Shown piece after piece: positions 23,277 to 33,245 of a stretch of DNA of 64,000 nucleotides (its first letter is position 1; every line of letters starts with the position of its first letter). Below the pieces are notes generated by a model that saw nothing but the letters and a program-made list of their open reading frames with translations, was not told the origin of the DNA and searched no databases. Origin of the DNA: Skeletonema tropicum. Its lineage: Eukaryota > Bacillariophyta > Thalassiosirophyceae > Thalassiosirales > Thalassiosiraceae. The DNA is taken from contig CM074131.1 in the NCBI GenBank assembly GCA_037178625.1, positions 3,410,001 through 3,474,000 of the forward strand. Direction: 5' to 3'. Position numbers and translations under genes: made by a program.

Positions 23277-24057
23277 TTAGCACTCCTCTGCTCCCGGTCC
23301 ATCTACCCACTCCCTTTTCTTTCCACCACCTGATTCAGTAGATTTATTTGCCCCTTCATCTTCATTTGATGAGTCCGTCGAGTCTCCCTCGCTTTCATAT
23401 TTTAGCTGTCTCTTGAGCTCATCGTACTCCTTCTGATAAGTTTTGAATATCTGCTTGCAGTGCTGATATTACTTCTTCATGGCAATTCGTTTATCATCCC
23501 TAGGGAGTACCTTGTACTTGCAGTACTTCTCCATTTTAATCGTTTGCTCAAACATCGCCTTTTTACACCTCCTCAGATTCTCCATGTTCATCATGCGAGT
23601 TGATGCCTCACGTGCTTCTTGGATGGATTGGCTTGCTGCTGCAATGCTGGCTGCCTGGTCTTCCTTCTTTAAACCCTTCTTACTAGACGGGGGTGCGGGT
23701 GATGTGGAACGGGAACGTCCTTTGCCACGTGATAGTGGCAAGTTGTTTGTCGGAGTCCTCTTGATGTTGTCGTTGAGTTGTGGAAAGCATGCTTGAAAAA
23801 GATTTCGTCTTCTTCATCCTCTTCGTCCTCTTGAGATTCCGCCTCTGCCAAACGTGCCAACACCCGATCTCGTCTAGATGGTCCGTTGTCTTTAACTTCA
23901 TCATCGTCACTGGATTCTTCATCACTATCACGAAAGGCAGCATCTTTGGACTTCGTAATTGCCGCAGCCACCTTGGCGGTGGCTTCCGTGTTGCTGCGTG
24001 TGTTCTTTGCAGGGGAGTCGAAGGCATTATTTACTTTTGCTACTGATGGAGACATTT
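23277..24057 (-). pseudogene. Second ORF of the Harbinger element (acidic/basic accessory protein), broken
   Basis: From the ATG at 24,057 (MSPSVAKVNNAFDSP) the frame encodes an acidic protein with RDSDEESSDDDEVKDN and a Glu/Asp run. Near 23,780 it shifts: NDNIKRTPTNNLPLSRGKG and PAPPSSKKG read in another frame. That frame stops at a TAA at 23,469 but continues as YQHCKQIFKTYQKEYDELKR to a final TAA at 23,277. Harbinger elements often carry a second gene for a DNA-binding Myb/SANT-like partner of the nuclease. No clear Myb repeat is seen here, so the role is inferred from position only. Confidence 0.65.
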
Positions 24058-24377
24058 TGATATTATTTATATTATAATGATGGTAGCAGAGCAACAATTG
24101 CCATCATTGCACAATGCGATCATCCACGAACGCTGATTTTACCTCTTGTACAAAAAGGTGGCAGCGGCCTTTCCGTCCGTCTCGTCTCGTCTGAGCTGGT
24201 TTGAGCGCAGAGACACAAAGACGGATTTTTGTGTGGCTGTAAAAAAAAAATCCGTCTCGTGTGTGAGCGCAAAGACCGCTTCTTAGTCCATGGAATCTCG
24301 GAACATTCGCTGACTCTCCCTGTTGATGATCAACACACACACATTAACATTATTTGATTTTCAGCACCTCAAACACC

Positions 24378-25232
24378 ATGCCCCTCGAGAGACTACGTAG
24401 TGAACGCAGCTTCGGCGGCAGCATGACCAGCTTGACTAGCTTGAGCATATCAAGCATCTTAGGATTCGATGACGAACTCGATCAAGATCCCACTCTTTCC
24501 GACTTTCAGCAGCAAAGCCTATCTGTGTTTGAGTCGGAACACATGTGGGCACACTTCAAGGCTCGTCTTGCAGATAATCACATCCACACAACAGCGGGAG
24601 TGAAGGCAATGCTTCCGGAGTTTGTCAATGACCGAGTATTGGATGGCAGTGTTCAATCGGATCGCCCAGTCTATCCAGCATGCACTAAAGCTTCTTTGGG
24701 AGCCAGTCCCATTCAAAGTGTGGATGTGTCTGAGAGATGTAATTCAATTGACTATAGTCAAACCCTGAGGGGGGATGCCGGACATGTACTGAGTCTTCAT
24801 GAAACAGTGAATACAGAAGCTCAAAAAAGCAGTGATGCAAAAGGCTTGGGCAAGGTCATACCGGCGTGTCTGACAATTGACAATTCGAAAAGGAGCGTCC
24901 TTTCGTCATTGGGTTGGAGTGGTGATGAACACTCAATTGATGTCAGTGACAACAAGAAATCGTGTGACCACACTGCCTCGTTATCACTTGATTTATCATC
25001 AAGACTGTCACTTGATTTATCATCAAAACGTTCCCTTGATTTATCATCGCAGAGACGATCACTCGATTTATCAGCAAGACGAGCTAATTTCCTTACATCG
25101 TTAGGCATGACGAAAGAAGTGACTTCCTCAGAGAACAACAAGAAGAGTGGTAACGGGGCTGGTCCTAGGAGACCCATGTTTAAGTCTAGCAGTTGCAGAC
25201 CTAAATTTGTAAGGCCCGTCGAGTCAACTGAT
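24378..25232 (+). pseudogene. Chimeric Ser-rich paralog (B), 5' part, interrupted by an insertion
   Basis: The ATG at 24,378 starts MPLERLRSERSFGG. Upstream sequence and coding text to about 24,610 match the paralog at 31,133 almost base for base. From about 24,624 onward the sequence is nearly identical to paralog A (20,087 on), including the SLDLS repeats. The switch falls within ATGCTTCCGGAGTT, which is common to both parents. The reading frame is cut at VESTD by the 5-kb element. The frame then runs 16 codons into the element and stops at 25,280. The rest of the gene resumes at 30,302 in the same frame. Function unknown. Confidence 0.85.
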
Positions 25233-25724
25233 CGGCCCTCGGGGCCCCGGGTCGAAACAAGCGCAGTGAAGTGTCGATAACGGGGCCAGGAGGTGCCCAA
25301 CCCCTTATGGTCACAAATTCTCCATTTTTTTCCAAACTTTTTTCTACAGGGATCTTGGTAGGAATCAGTATAGTAGCTGTTTAGTGAGAAAGTTTACCTG
25401 CTGGACACGTAGAGGCTCTGTAGACCATACCGCTGTAGGATTTGTACTTGTTCCTACGTAGAAAGCAAGAAGTACCTGGCTTAAACGCGCTTTTTACAGA
25501 AATTGATTGGCTATATCTGTCGAGGATACCATCATTTGCAGAAAGAAATACAGGTACATTGTCATTATAGGTGACATGTTTCTTCATCACGAGAAATATT
25601 CTCCCTTTGTTGTATCCTTTATTGATTGTCGTTAATTTGTCATGTTGCCGCGATTGATAATAAATTTGTCTTGAAGACAAATTTATTTTCCATGCAAGTT
25701 GTGAATATCGCATTGTATCGTCCA

Positions 25725-26775
25725 CTAGGCAAAATAATCGCGTGGCAATTGGTATTCTTTCTTCGTTTCTTTCCATTTTTTGTTTGGGCTGGTTATGATT
25801 TCGGTGATGCGGTTCGTCAGGTCCTCTCTATTCTTTATTAAAGTACCACTCACTGCCTTTTGATAAGTTGTTTTCGTCATTTCATCAAGCTTTCTTTTGT
25901 TGTATCTTGTCTTGGTTTCTTCTGCCTTGCCGTCAAGGTACTTGACCCATTTGTCCCGCTTCTTGAAGAGTTTGCAGAGTTGGCCATCTTGGTTCGTCTT
26001 GCAATTGTGTAACCGTTCTACAGACACGCTCGGCCCTGTCCAATAAATGGCACTATCCGTCGGGTGCATAACATTTTTGGAACCAAGTGTTTTGCCCCTG
26101 CTGGTAGCAACGTATCCTGTCCCAAGGCACTGGCTTCTCTCCCAGAGCTCATCTGACGGATCTATCACCATGCGATTCCATCGATCGTCCTTGCCGAACC
26201 CGGCCTCCATGCCCTGGCAGCGGTGTATTGTGATTGCGAATGCAATTTGCAGGGGCATGAACGTGGCAGTACAGCATCCCTTGTTGCAGATGTGAGTGTA
26301 GGGTGGTATTGGCACGTGCTGAGTGGAGTGGTGGAGTGGAGTGATTGCAAATTTGTGTAAAGAGGGATGATTGATCAGTGCCATGCTATATTTCGAATTC
26401 AAGAATACATTTCTACATTCACTCACCGTTGGATTCTTTTTGTCCCAGGGTTCAATGCCTTGCCGCGGTTTGAAGTATGGGAAATCAACGACTATATACT
26501 TTGGGAGGGATTCAACACCATTTGTGTTTGGTCCTACGGAGTGCTGCTCGTCATAAACGATGTCAATCACCTTCCCAATCGCTCCAACGTACAGGCCAGA
26601 GTTCGGATCAATGTTCGCTGTCTCCAGGCACACGTGCACACCAACGGAAACGTCTAAAGTGTACAACATCTTTTTGCCGAAGAAATGCAACTGGTACACA
26701 GTGGGATTGCCAACCATGTTGCTCTTGAATTGGCATCTGAGCCGTGCTACCGGTACTGACAGCCGTTTCTGACGA
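25725..26775 (-). pseudogene. Pif1-like helicase, C-terminal part (copy 1)
   Basis: The frame is open from the duplication junction near 26,775. It reads QKRLSVPVARLRCQFKSNM, then GVHVCLETANIDPNSGL and GAIGKVIDIVYDE. A likely 108-nt intron (26,426-26,319, GTGAGT...CTCAG) is a multiple of three and stop-free, so either splice state keeps the frame. The exon after it has FMPLQIAFAITIHRCQGMEA and LGTGYVATSRG, the late motifs of Pif1/RecD-type superfamily 1 helicases. A Lys/Arg-rich tail ends at 25,725. The Walker A half is absent, so the copy cannot be an active ATPase. In Helitrons a helicase of this class unwinds the donor strand. Confidence 0.8.
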
Positions 26776-26906
26776 GAAATATTCTCCCTTTGTTGTATCC
26801 TTTATTGATTGTCGTTAATTTGTCATAATGCTCGATTGAAAATAAATTTGTCTTGAAGACAAATTTATTTTCCATGCAAGTTGTGAATATTGCATTGTAT
26901 CGTCCA

Positions 26907-27499
26907 CTAGGCAAAATAATCGCGTGGCAATTGGTATTCTTTCTTCGCTTCTTTCCATTTTTTGTTTGGGTTGGTTATGATTTCGGTGATGCGGTTTGTC
27001 AGGTCCTCTCTATTCTTTATTAAAGTACCACTCACTGCCTTTTGGTAAGTCGTTTTCGTCATTTTGTCGAGCTTTCTCTTGTTGTATCTTGTCTTGGTTT
27101 CTTCTGCCTTGCCGTCAAGGTACTTGACCCATTTGTCCCGCTTCTTGAAGAGTTTGCAGAGTTGGCCATCTTGGTTCGTCTTGCAATTGTGTAACCGTTC
27201 TACAGACACGCTCGGCCCTGTCCAATAAATCGCACTATCCGTCGGGTGCATAACATTTTTGGAACCAAGTGTTTTGCCCCTGCTGGTAGCAACGTATCCT
27301 GTCCCAAGGCACTGGCTTCTCTCCCAGAGCTCATCTGACGGATCTATCACCATGCGATTCCATCGATCGTCCTTGCCGAACCCGGCCTCCATGCCCTGGC
27401 AGCGGTGTATTGTGATTGCGAATGCAATTTGCAGGGGCATGAACGTGGCAGTACAGCATCCTTTGTTGCAGATGTGAGTGTAGGGTGGTATTGGCACGT
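26907..27499 (-). pseudogene. Pif1-like helicase 3' exon (copy 2)
   Basis: This is the duplicated last exon, from HVPIPPYTHICNKGCC to the stop at 26,907, with the same AFAITIHRCQGM and GYVATSRG motifs. Upstream, the shared intron is preceded not by helicase exon but by the end of an unrelated gene (27,609). Splicing that donor to this exon would change frame, so this copy is a fusion relic. Confidence 0.78.
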
Positions 27500-27604
27500 G
27501 CTGAGTGGAGTGGTGGAGTGGAGTGATTACAAATTTGTGTAAAGAGGGATGATTGATCAGTGCCATGCTATATTTCGAATTCAAGAATACATTTCTACAT
27601 TCAC

Positions 27605-28803
27605 TCACCGTTGGATTCCCTTTTCCGACAGCTCTCCCAACATAGATCCAATAGTTCCAGACGCTTTTGTGTTCTGTGGAATTTCTCCAACTCCAACTGG
27701 CCGAGCTGCATTGCCATTATTGCTACGAAATACACCAGCATCGTCTGCTTCCAAGGGGGCGTTATCAACATTACCAACACCCATATTGGTGCCATCATTA
27801 TCACGTTCTCCTGACAGTCTAGCAACCGAAGTAGCATTACGACACGGATAATCCTTCACGGTAGAACCAGAAGACTCATGAAACAGGCGGTCGAGACAGC
27901 TGCGCGGAAGTCTACTGGTAGACGGAGAATCATATAAATGATCGCGAATGGTTTGGCGGCCCACAAGACTGCGATCTTCTGAGCAGCGGCGATATGCGCG
28001 AACAGTAGCAGGTTGTTCCCCAGCATGATACAGCAACGCCGGAAGATTAGTTGGGTCAACTGCTGACTCCTCATCAGAAGGAGTAGACGCTGGTATGTCC
28101 GTTTCAGACGGATGATGAGTATTCACTGGAGTTGCGGCACTACCATTGCTCTCTTTAGGGCACTGCTGTTCGATGTCATAATTTTTTGATGATTGCTTTA
28201 ACTTTAACAAAGAACTCGCCTGCTCGACAACGTCATAATCATTATTATTATCGCATGATCTCCATGATTAACAATACACTTTCGGACTTACCCATTAGAC
28301 AATATGCTGGAACACTCTGGAGCAGCCAACGACTGCAAGTTATGACTGTTATTTACACAACGGCCATAATTCATTATTCCAGCTTTGCTTTCTGCATCCG
28401 ATTTGTAGAACTGAGCCGAGCTTGAACCGTTACAGGTAACGTTGCGATTGGAAATGACATTGTAAGCGATAGATAATTGTTCCTGTCTGGTGCGATATAG
28501 ATCCATTACGCATCCTAGCTCAGACAATACATGTTTTAGTTCACGCATATTGCAAGAGGAAAGAACAAGCCTCAGAAGAGTATGTGGATCAGTAGAGTGT
28601 TCGAAGCATGGATTGCGCGATGATTGTAATTCTACTATTTCGCGGATGATATGATCGCCTACACGCACTTTCGGCCATTGGACTTTGTAAATTATTTGAC
28701 GAATAGACAGAAATGAGCATCTAACACCCTTCCGAGCGCTCTTGCTGTTCACGTCGGAAGAGGATGGTTGCTGTTGCTGCGCTTTCTCTCTTGAAGTGTG
28801 CAT
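27605..28803 (-). CDS. Hypothetical protein inside the helicase-type element
   Basis: Exon 1 (28,803-28,292) has MHTSREKAQQQQPSSSDVNS, then a folded-looking stretch (IIYKVQWPKVRVGDHIIREI, LSSCNMRELKHVLSELGCVM). A donor GTAAGT follows. The second open stretch, about 28,219 to 27,605, is hydrophilic (PSETDIPASTPSDEES, LPALLYHAGEQPATVRAYRR). The simplest intron (28,291-28,220, 72 nt) does not keep the frame, so the true junction or intactness is uncertain. No family recognised. It may be element cargo, a captured host fragment, or part of a longer element gene cut by the duplication. Confidence 0.45.
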
Positions 28804-28849
28804 ATTTTATACGGTCAATTTTGTTCGTGGTTTGGTTATGCCGGTCCGT

Positions 28850-30300
28850 AATGGTCACATATTTAAGATATTGATTTGCGTGCGAGGAATGTCATACGCA
28901 AGCCACTCATTATTATTTATGCACTCTTCTAATTGCATGTGGTGTTCCGTAGCATGATAGTCGATGAGTGGCTGCGCGGAAAAGTCACGGATGGCGACAT
29001 GTTCTTCCTGCCAGCAGAGAAGCTGACACGTTGAAGTTAGGAGAGGAACAAGTGACGTCATATATTTGAGAATATGTAAAACGCGATCGGTATAAAGTAC
29101 TGTCAAACGCGATCGGTAAATTATTTCGTCAAAAAGCCAACTCGGTTTTTGCATGATCGATGATCGTGCAGAAAAAGAGAAAAAGATGCCACCACAATGG
29201 CCTACAATGGCACCCCTAGTATGGCCGCCTATCTCAGTCCATGAGTATATTTCATAAGGTATCGATGGCCCATCCCTTAAACGACATTATGGCGATTTTT
29301 TCGCAGCAGTGTGGCGTTTCGGCTGCTGTAGGGGTGGAGATAATATCATTGCAATCCACTTCATTGAGATTTGAAATGAAAACAACCACCTTCCCTGCAC
29401 CCATCGAAGATGATAAACATCTATAGGCACTACCCCTCCGCTACCCATCGCCGATGATAATATGAAGTGAGATTCTGGTTGCTCGGAATGACCATTAAAT
29501 CCCCCCCACACCTCCAAAATACCAAGGACACAAGATGTGCACAAAATTGCATAAATAATTTGACACTCTAACACAACAATAAGCCTGTAGACGGCGGATC
29601 GAGCGGCTCTAAAGACCGCAACTCATCAACATTATTATATATAAGAAGTGTCGGCTATTTATTGTCCATAATATTGCAATAGGCTGGATAAAAATAGCAA
29701 CATCATAGACAGAAATGACATTTATGTAGCATGTATTAGTCATTTATTTATGCGGTGTAGACAGTTGTAATAATAAAACCCTGCGGCTGAATAGTTGCAA
29801 AGGGTGTTGTCTGCGATATAGTTCACTGGATATTACTATTGGTAGGGTTTGTGCAACGTGGTGGCTATGAGAGTAGCGGCTATGATGTTAGATACTGACT
29901 GTCGAACGAAAAAACATGCATGCATGCAGTTGTGCTCGGAAAGCGCGCTGCACTTTTTTGTTAGCTGCTATCAAAATCTTATGCATCTACGATGCAATTT
30001 TGCTTGGAACGGCTCTAAGTAAGTAAGTGAGTATGTACTATAAAACGTTTCTGTTATAAGAATGTTATTAAACAAGCATTGCAGAGCAACTTTATAGACG
30101 GATACATTGCAAAAAAAAATCCAACACGAAATCCACAGAATAATTTTGTCATCATGACACATTTATGTTACAACAACAAGCATTGCAGAGCAAATTTATA
30201 GACGGGTACATTGCACAAAAAAAAACAGGCCCCGAGGGCCCGCGCCGCACTACACACCATACACAACATGCAGTCACAAATCGCCGCGCGCACCATTTCA
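28850..30300. other. Noncoding right part of the insertion
   Basis: No credible ORF is present. A ~50-bp direct repeat (AACAAGCATTGCAGAGCAA, then TTTATAGACGG and TACATTGCA) occurs at about 30,071-30,112 and 30,176-30,217. The right end is GC-rich with GGCCCCGAGGGCCCGCG about 70 bp from the boundary. No second transposase is seen. Confidence 0.55.
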
Positions 30301-30301
30301 T

Positions 30302-30709
30302 AGAAACATTACAGACATTATCGAAAGAAATTCGGGACACGGTTCCAATGAAACTCTTGACGAGGGGGACAAGGACACATTTGACTCAAAGCCATTTTCT
30401 TATCGTCCGCTGAGTAGAAGCCTCTCGGCTCCTCCTGATTGTAGGAAGGCCAGAAGAGCATCCATATCATCTAGGGTCTCTTCTGATACTAGCACATTGC
30501 TTGTTGAGTGGGGAGAGAATGACGAGCTCTCATCAGATGATGACGAAGAAGATGAAAACTCTTCGGGTAGCTTTGACGACAGTGAGAGAGCTATTGTGAT
30601 GAATATGAATGGTGGTCTAGTTGTTGACTGGAATGACAACCAAGATGACGACGACTCGGTAGAGTCAGATGTCTTGGATCGTGGAATCTTTGTAAAGAAA
30701 TCTCGCTAG
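30302..30709 (+). pseudogene. Chimeric Ser-rich paralog (B), 3' part
   Basis: This is the remainder of the gene split by the insertion. It reads in frame from RNITDIIERNSGHGSNETLD through STLLVEWGENDELSS and the acidic tail to DVLDRGIFVKKSR and a stop at 30,709. It keeps the base that paralog A lost near 21,038, so this is the fuller C-terminus of the family. The following 3' flank to about 30,986 matches the flank of paralog A (21,104-21,376). Confidence 0.85.
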
Positions 30710-31132
30710 AAGACGAATATATATATAGAATCTATGTAACTGTACTAAGCTATTAATATTATCATGTTCTCATCTTTCATCATGTTCCTTGCCTCTTGAT
30801 CTTGAAATAAAAAAGTCACAAGAAAAATGACCCCATCTTATAATTTCTCAATTCCCGATGTCCGATGCCCGATTGAGACGTTGAAGTGTCTTTCTGTTTA
30901 GGTTGTACTATGGGGGTCTTTTCTATTTTGGTACCGAATGGTGGTAGAAGTTGCATGCCGAAAAGCAAGAGCATTTGACAACTAAACGCAGCATTGACGA
31001 GGTTGTGATCCCGCCCATCATCCCGTCAACATCATACTTAGTCCATGGAATCTCGGAACATTCGCTGACTCTCCCTGTTGATGATCAACACACACACATT
31101 AACATTATTTGATTTTTAGCACCTCAAACACC

Positions 31133-32539
31133 ATGCCCCTCGAGAGACTACGTAGTGAACGCAGCTTCGGCGGCAGCATGACCAGCTTGACTAGCTTGAG
31201 CATATCAAGCATCTTAGGATTCGATGACGAACTCGATCAAGATCCCACTCTTTCCGACTTTCAGCAGCAAAGCCTATCTGTGTTTGAGTCGGAACACATG
31301 TGGGCACACTTCAAGGCTCGTCTTGCAGATAATCACATCCACACAACAGCGGGAGTGAAGGCAATGCTTCCGGAGTTCGTGAATGACCGAGTAATGGATG
31401 GAAGTGTGCAGACCGAAAGTAATGGTAGCTTCTGCACAAAAAGCATGGGCAGTTACGGTTCAAGCGTTGGAATGGATCGTCAGGATAGCCGCAGAACAAG
31501 AAAAAAGCGATCGGTTTATCCAGCAGCAATGAGACGTCAAGAAAGCTTTGGTAGGAACTCTGCAATCTATGGTCGACCGAGATCAGAACACGACATATCC
31601 TCCTATCAAGATGCCATCTACGGGGATACTGGCAACGTCATTTCGCTCTACAATTGTGACGACGACGCTGATGCCAATCTACTTACTAGTGTCAGTAGGC
31701 GGCTCTCGAAAATGACTTCGGGTGCGCAGCGGAGTAGGTCCACCAGTTTTTTCTCAGTGATGAATGAAAGTGAAGACCTTCGCAGCAGCAACAACAACTC
31801 AGAAATGTCAAGAAGTGAAGCTCAGCTCAGTCTCATGACTGATGACAGTGGATCTGGAATATCATCTGAAAGGTCGAGACCAAAATATAGAAGGCCTAGT
31901 ATAGCCGCTGATGTTGATGTCCAAGCATACGAACATCAACTTTTTGCAGCAGACGCCAATACTAGCCCAAGAAGAAATTCAATGGAATCCGAGTATTCAA
32001 GAGAAATTGCAGAACTAGCTGATGAAGTCCTTCTTCAAGTTGCAGATCAAATTGAGGGTCTTGACGAAATTACTAATGCACAATACGGAAGCGTTCGTAA
32101 CGTTGACAAACTATGCCTAAACCAGTTTTCATATCAACCCCAAAGACATAAAGCTGATCGCAAGGATAATCTACATGTTCGCCATGACCCCGTTGACGAT
32201 GGACGGAATAACGATGAAACCAGTGATTCTAATGCTTACACGAATGAAGTGTACTGCAAGGACGACCAACAAGAACAAACAGTTCCCTCTTCTACTTCAA
32301 CACTGCTAGTTGAATGGGGCGAAGACTATTCAACGTCTGATGAAGAAGACTGCTACGGTGATGGGTCAGCTTCTGTTGATAGTGAACAAGCAGTAATAGA
32401 TAGAGAAGGTCTTGTTCGCAGTAGCCGCGAAGAGGAAGGAAATAGCACCCCTGCTGCAGAATCGAAAACGCCGAAATCAAGACCAAGACGTGGGCTGATG
32501 TCAGTATTTTCATCACTGGCACTAGAGCAGGGAAATTAG
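31133..32539 (+). CDS. Ser-rich family protein (paralog C), 468 aa
   Basis: The ATG at 31,133 (MPLERLRSERSFGG) is preceded by the same 5' flank as the chimeric paralog (CTTAGTCCATGGAATCTCGG). The helical family motif spans ~residues 40-90 (TLSDFQQQSLSVFESEHMWA, then LPEFVNDRVMDGSVQ). The middle is Ser/Arg/Asn-rich with several RRxS sites (RRPSIAADVDV, SPRRNSMES). A second amphipathic stretch, EIAELADEVLLQVADQIEGL, may be helical. The C-terminal family motif STLLVEWGEDYSTSDEED is present. The frame is intact, so this is the best candidate for a functional copy. No known domain; role unknown. Confidence 0.8.
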   Translation: MPLERLRSERSFGGSMTSLTSLSISSILGFDDELDQDPTLSDFQQQSLSVFESEHMWAHFKARLADNHIHTTAGVKAMLPEFVNDRVMDGSVQTESNGSFCTKSMGSYGSSVGMDRQDSRRTRKKRSVYPAAMRRQESFGRNSAIYGRPRSEHDISSYQDAIYGDTGNVISLYNCDDDADANLLTSVSRRLSKMTSGAQRSRSTSFFSVMNESEDLRSSNNNSEMSRSEAQLSLMTDDSGSGISSERSRPKYRRPSIAADVDVQAYEHQLFAADANTSPRRNSMESEYSREIAELADEVLLQVADQIEGLDEITNAQYGSVRNVDKLCLNQFSYQPQRHKADRKDNLHVRHDPVDDGRNNDETSDSNAYTNEVYCKDDQQEQTVPSSTSTLLVEWGEDYSTSDEEDCYGDGSASVDSEQAVIDREGLVRSSREEEGNSTPAAESKTPKSRPRRGLMSVFSSLALEQGN

Positions 32540-33245
32540 TCCACATAGATAAGATGAATTAGAAATAGAAATAAATGCAATAATTAGTTGATGCAGTGAT
32601 CCTAATACTTTTTGGCTTTGAAGCTCAAAAACAAGATAGAGCGTAGAATGGTCTCTTTCCCTAGAAGGTTGCCTACCTGTAAATGTCAGTGACACAAGCG
32701 AACTTTGTTGCCACAAGGGATGGGATGGAATACGTTGCCAATTGCCAACTTCTACAGTCCGCGCGCTGCTCATAAAAACATTTCTGCTCTTCGATCGTGG
32801 ACATCATTCAGGCTGCTGTCGATGCTACGAAAAGTCCGCAAAGAGATTCAATCAGCGGACGAATTTGCGCAAAAGTGGATTTAAATACTTAGGGTTCTGT
32901 GTCTGAAGCAAGGAGTTCAAAGGAATCGACACAGCTCAACGTATCTTTATAATGTCGATAAGAGCCTATAACCATGATGCGGCAGAATAGGCAAAAACAC
33001 CAGATACAATAGTCAGCCGCACCACAAGCCAAATGTATGAGAGATATGAGCAAGAATGAGTCTGAACCTCAAAAATGATAGAAAGAAGAGATGAAAAAAT
33101 AGGAGTTGTCTCAATTGACACACTCTTCTTGTAATGCGTCCTGAGAAATTTTAGTGATCATAAATATCTCTGCCATACCTCTTAGCTTCATTATCCCCGA
33201 CATTTCAGTCAACCAGTAGCTTCTTTTACGATACGCATGCCTCAA
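32540..33245. other. Intergenic; contains copy 1 of a ~200-bp dispersed repeat
   Basis: 32,557-32,778 matches 42,567-42,761 over ~200 bp with small indels. Shared text includes GATGCAGTGATCCTAATACT, CCCTAGAAGGTTGCCT and GCGCGCTGCTCATAAAA. No gene was recognised in the remainder. Confidence 0.7.

Larger units (their letters stand above)
21377..24280. mobile_element. PIF/Harbinger-type DNA transposon, decayed
   Basis: The element is flanked by inverted ends: AGTCTTTGCGCTC and ACACACGAGACG at 21,381-21,406, matched inverted at about 24,251-24,276. It contains two convergent genes: a DDE nuclease (+) and a second ORF (-), the usual Harbinger layout. It sits between paralog A and the chimeric paralog, at the point where the duplicated 3' flank of paralog A ends (TTTGACAACTAA). 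Subterminal palindromic text built on GTGGCCACACGAGA lies at 21,505-21,590. A clear 3-bp target-site duplication could not be assigned. Confidence 0.8.
25589..27618. repeat. 848-bp direct duplication inside the element
   Basis: 25,589-26,436 and 26,772-27,618 are about 97-98% identical and separated by 335 bp. Both begin ACGAGAAATATTCTCCC and end CACTCACCGTTGGATTC. Each contains the same helicase 3' exon, stop codon and 3' flank. The right breakpoint lies two codons beyond a splice donor (GTGAGT on the minus strand). Confidence 0.9.
25232..30301. mobile_element. 5.07-kb insertion with Pif1-helicase remnants (Helitron/Helentron-like candidate)
   Basis: Boundaries are set by comparison with paralog A: uninterrupted AACTGATAGAAAC there becomes ...AACTGAT / CGGCCCTCGGGG at the left and CATTTCAT / AGAAAC at the right. 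No duplication longer than the shared AT is seen. Insertion between A and T, and Pif1-type helicase sequence inside, fit Helitron-like elements. Against a canonical Helitron, neither end reads CTRR and no Rep (HUH) domain is found. GGCCCTCGGGGCC (from 25,233) and its inverse GGCCCCGAGGGCC (from 30,229) form hairpin-prone subterminal inverted repeats. The interior has an 848-bp direct duplication, an unrelated minus-strand gene, and noncoding DNA. Confidence 0.75.

Noticed and set aside
24104..24340. 78-codon minus-strand ORF at the right end of the Harbinger element
   Set aside because: It reads through the TIR and subterminal repeats and has no protein-like features.
25232..30301. Calling the insertion a canonical Helitron
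   Set aside because: Neither end has the CTRR-plus-hairpin terminus and no Rep (HUH) domain was found; kept as Helitron/Helentron-like candidate only.
25232..30301. Calling the insertion a Polinton/Maverick
   Set aside because: No polymerase B, integrase or capsid-type sequence and no 6-bp target duplication.
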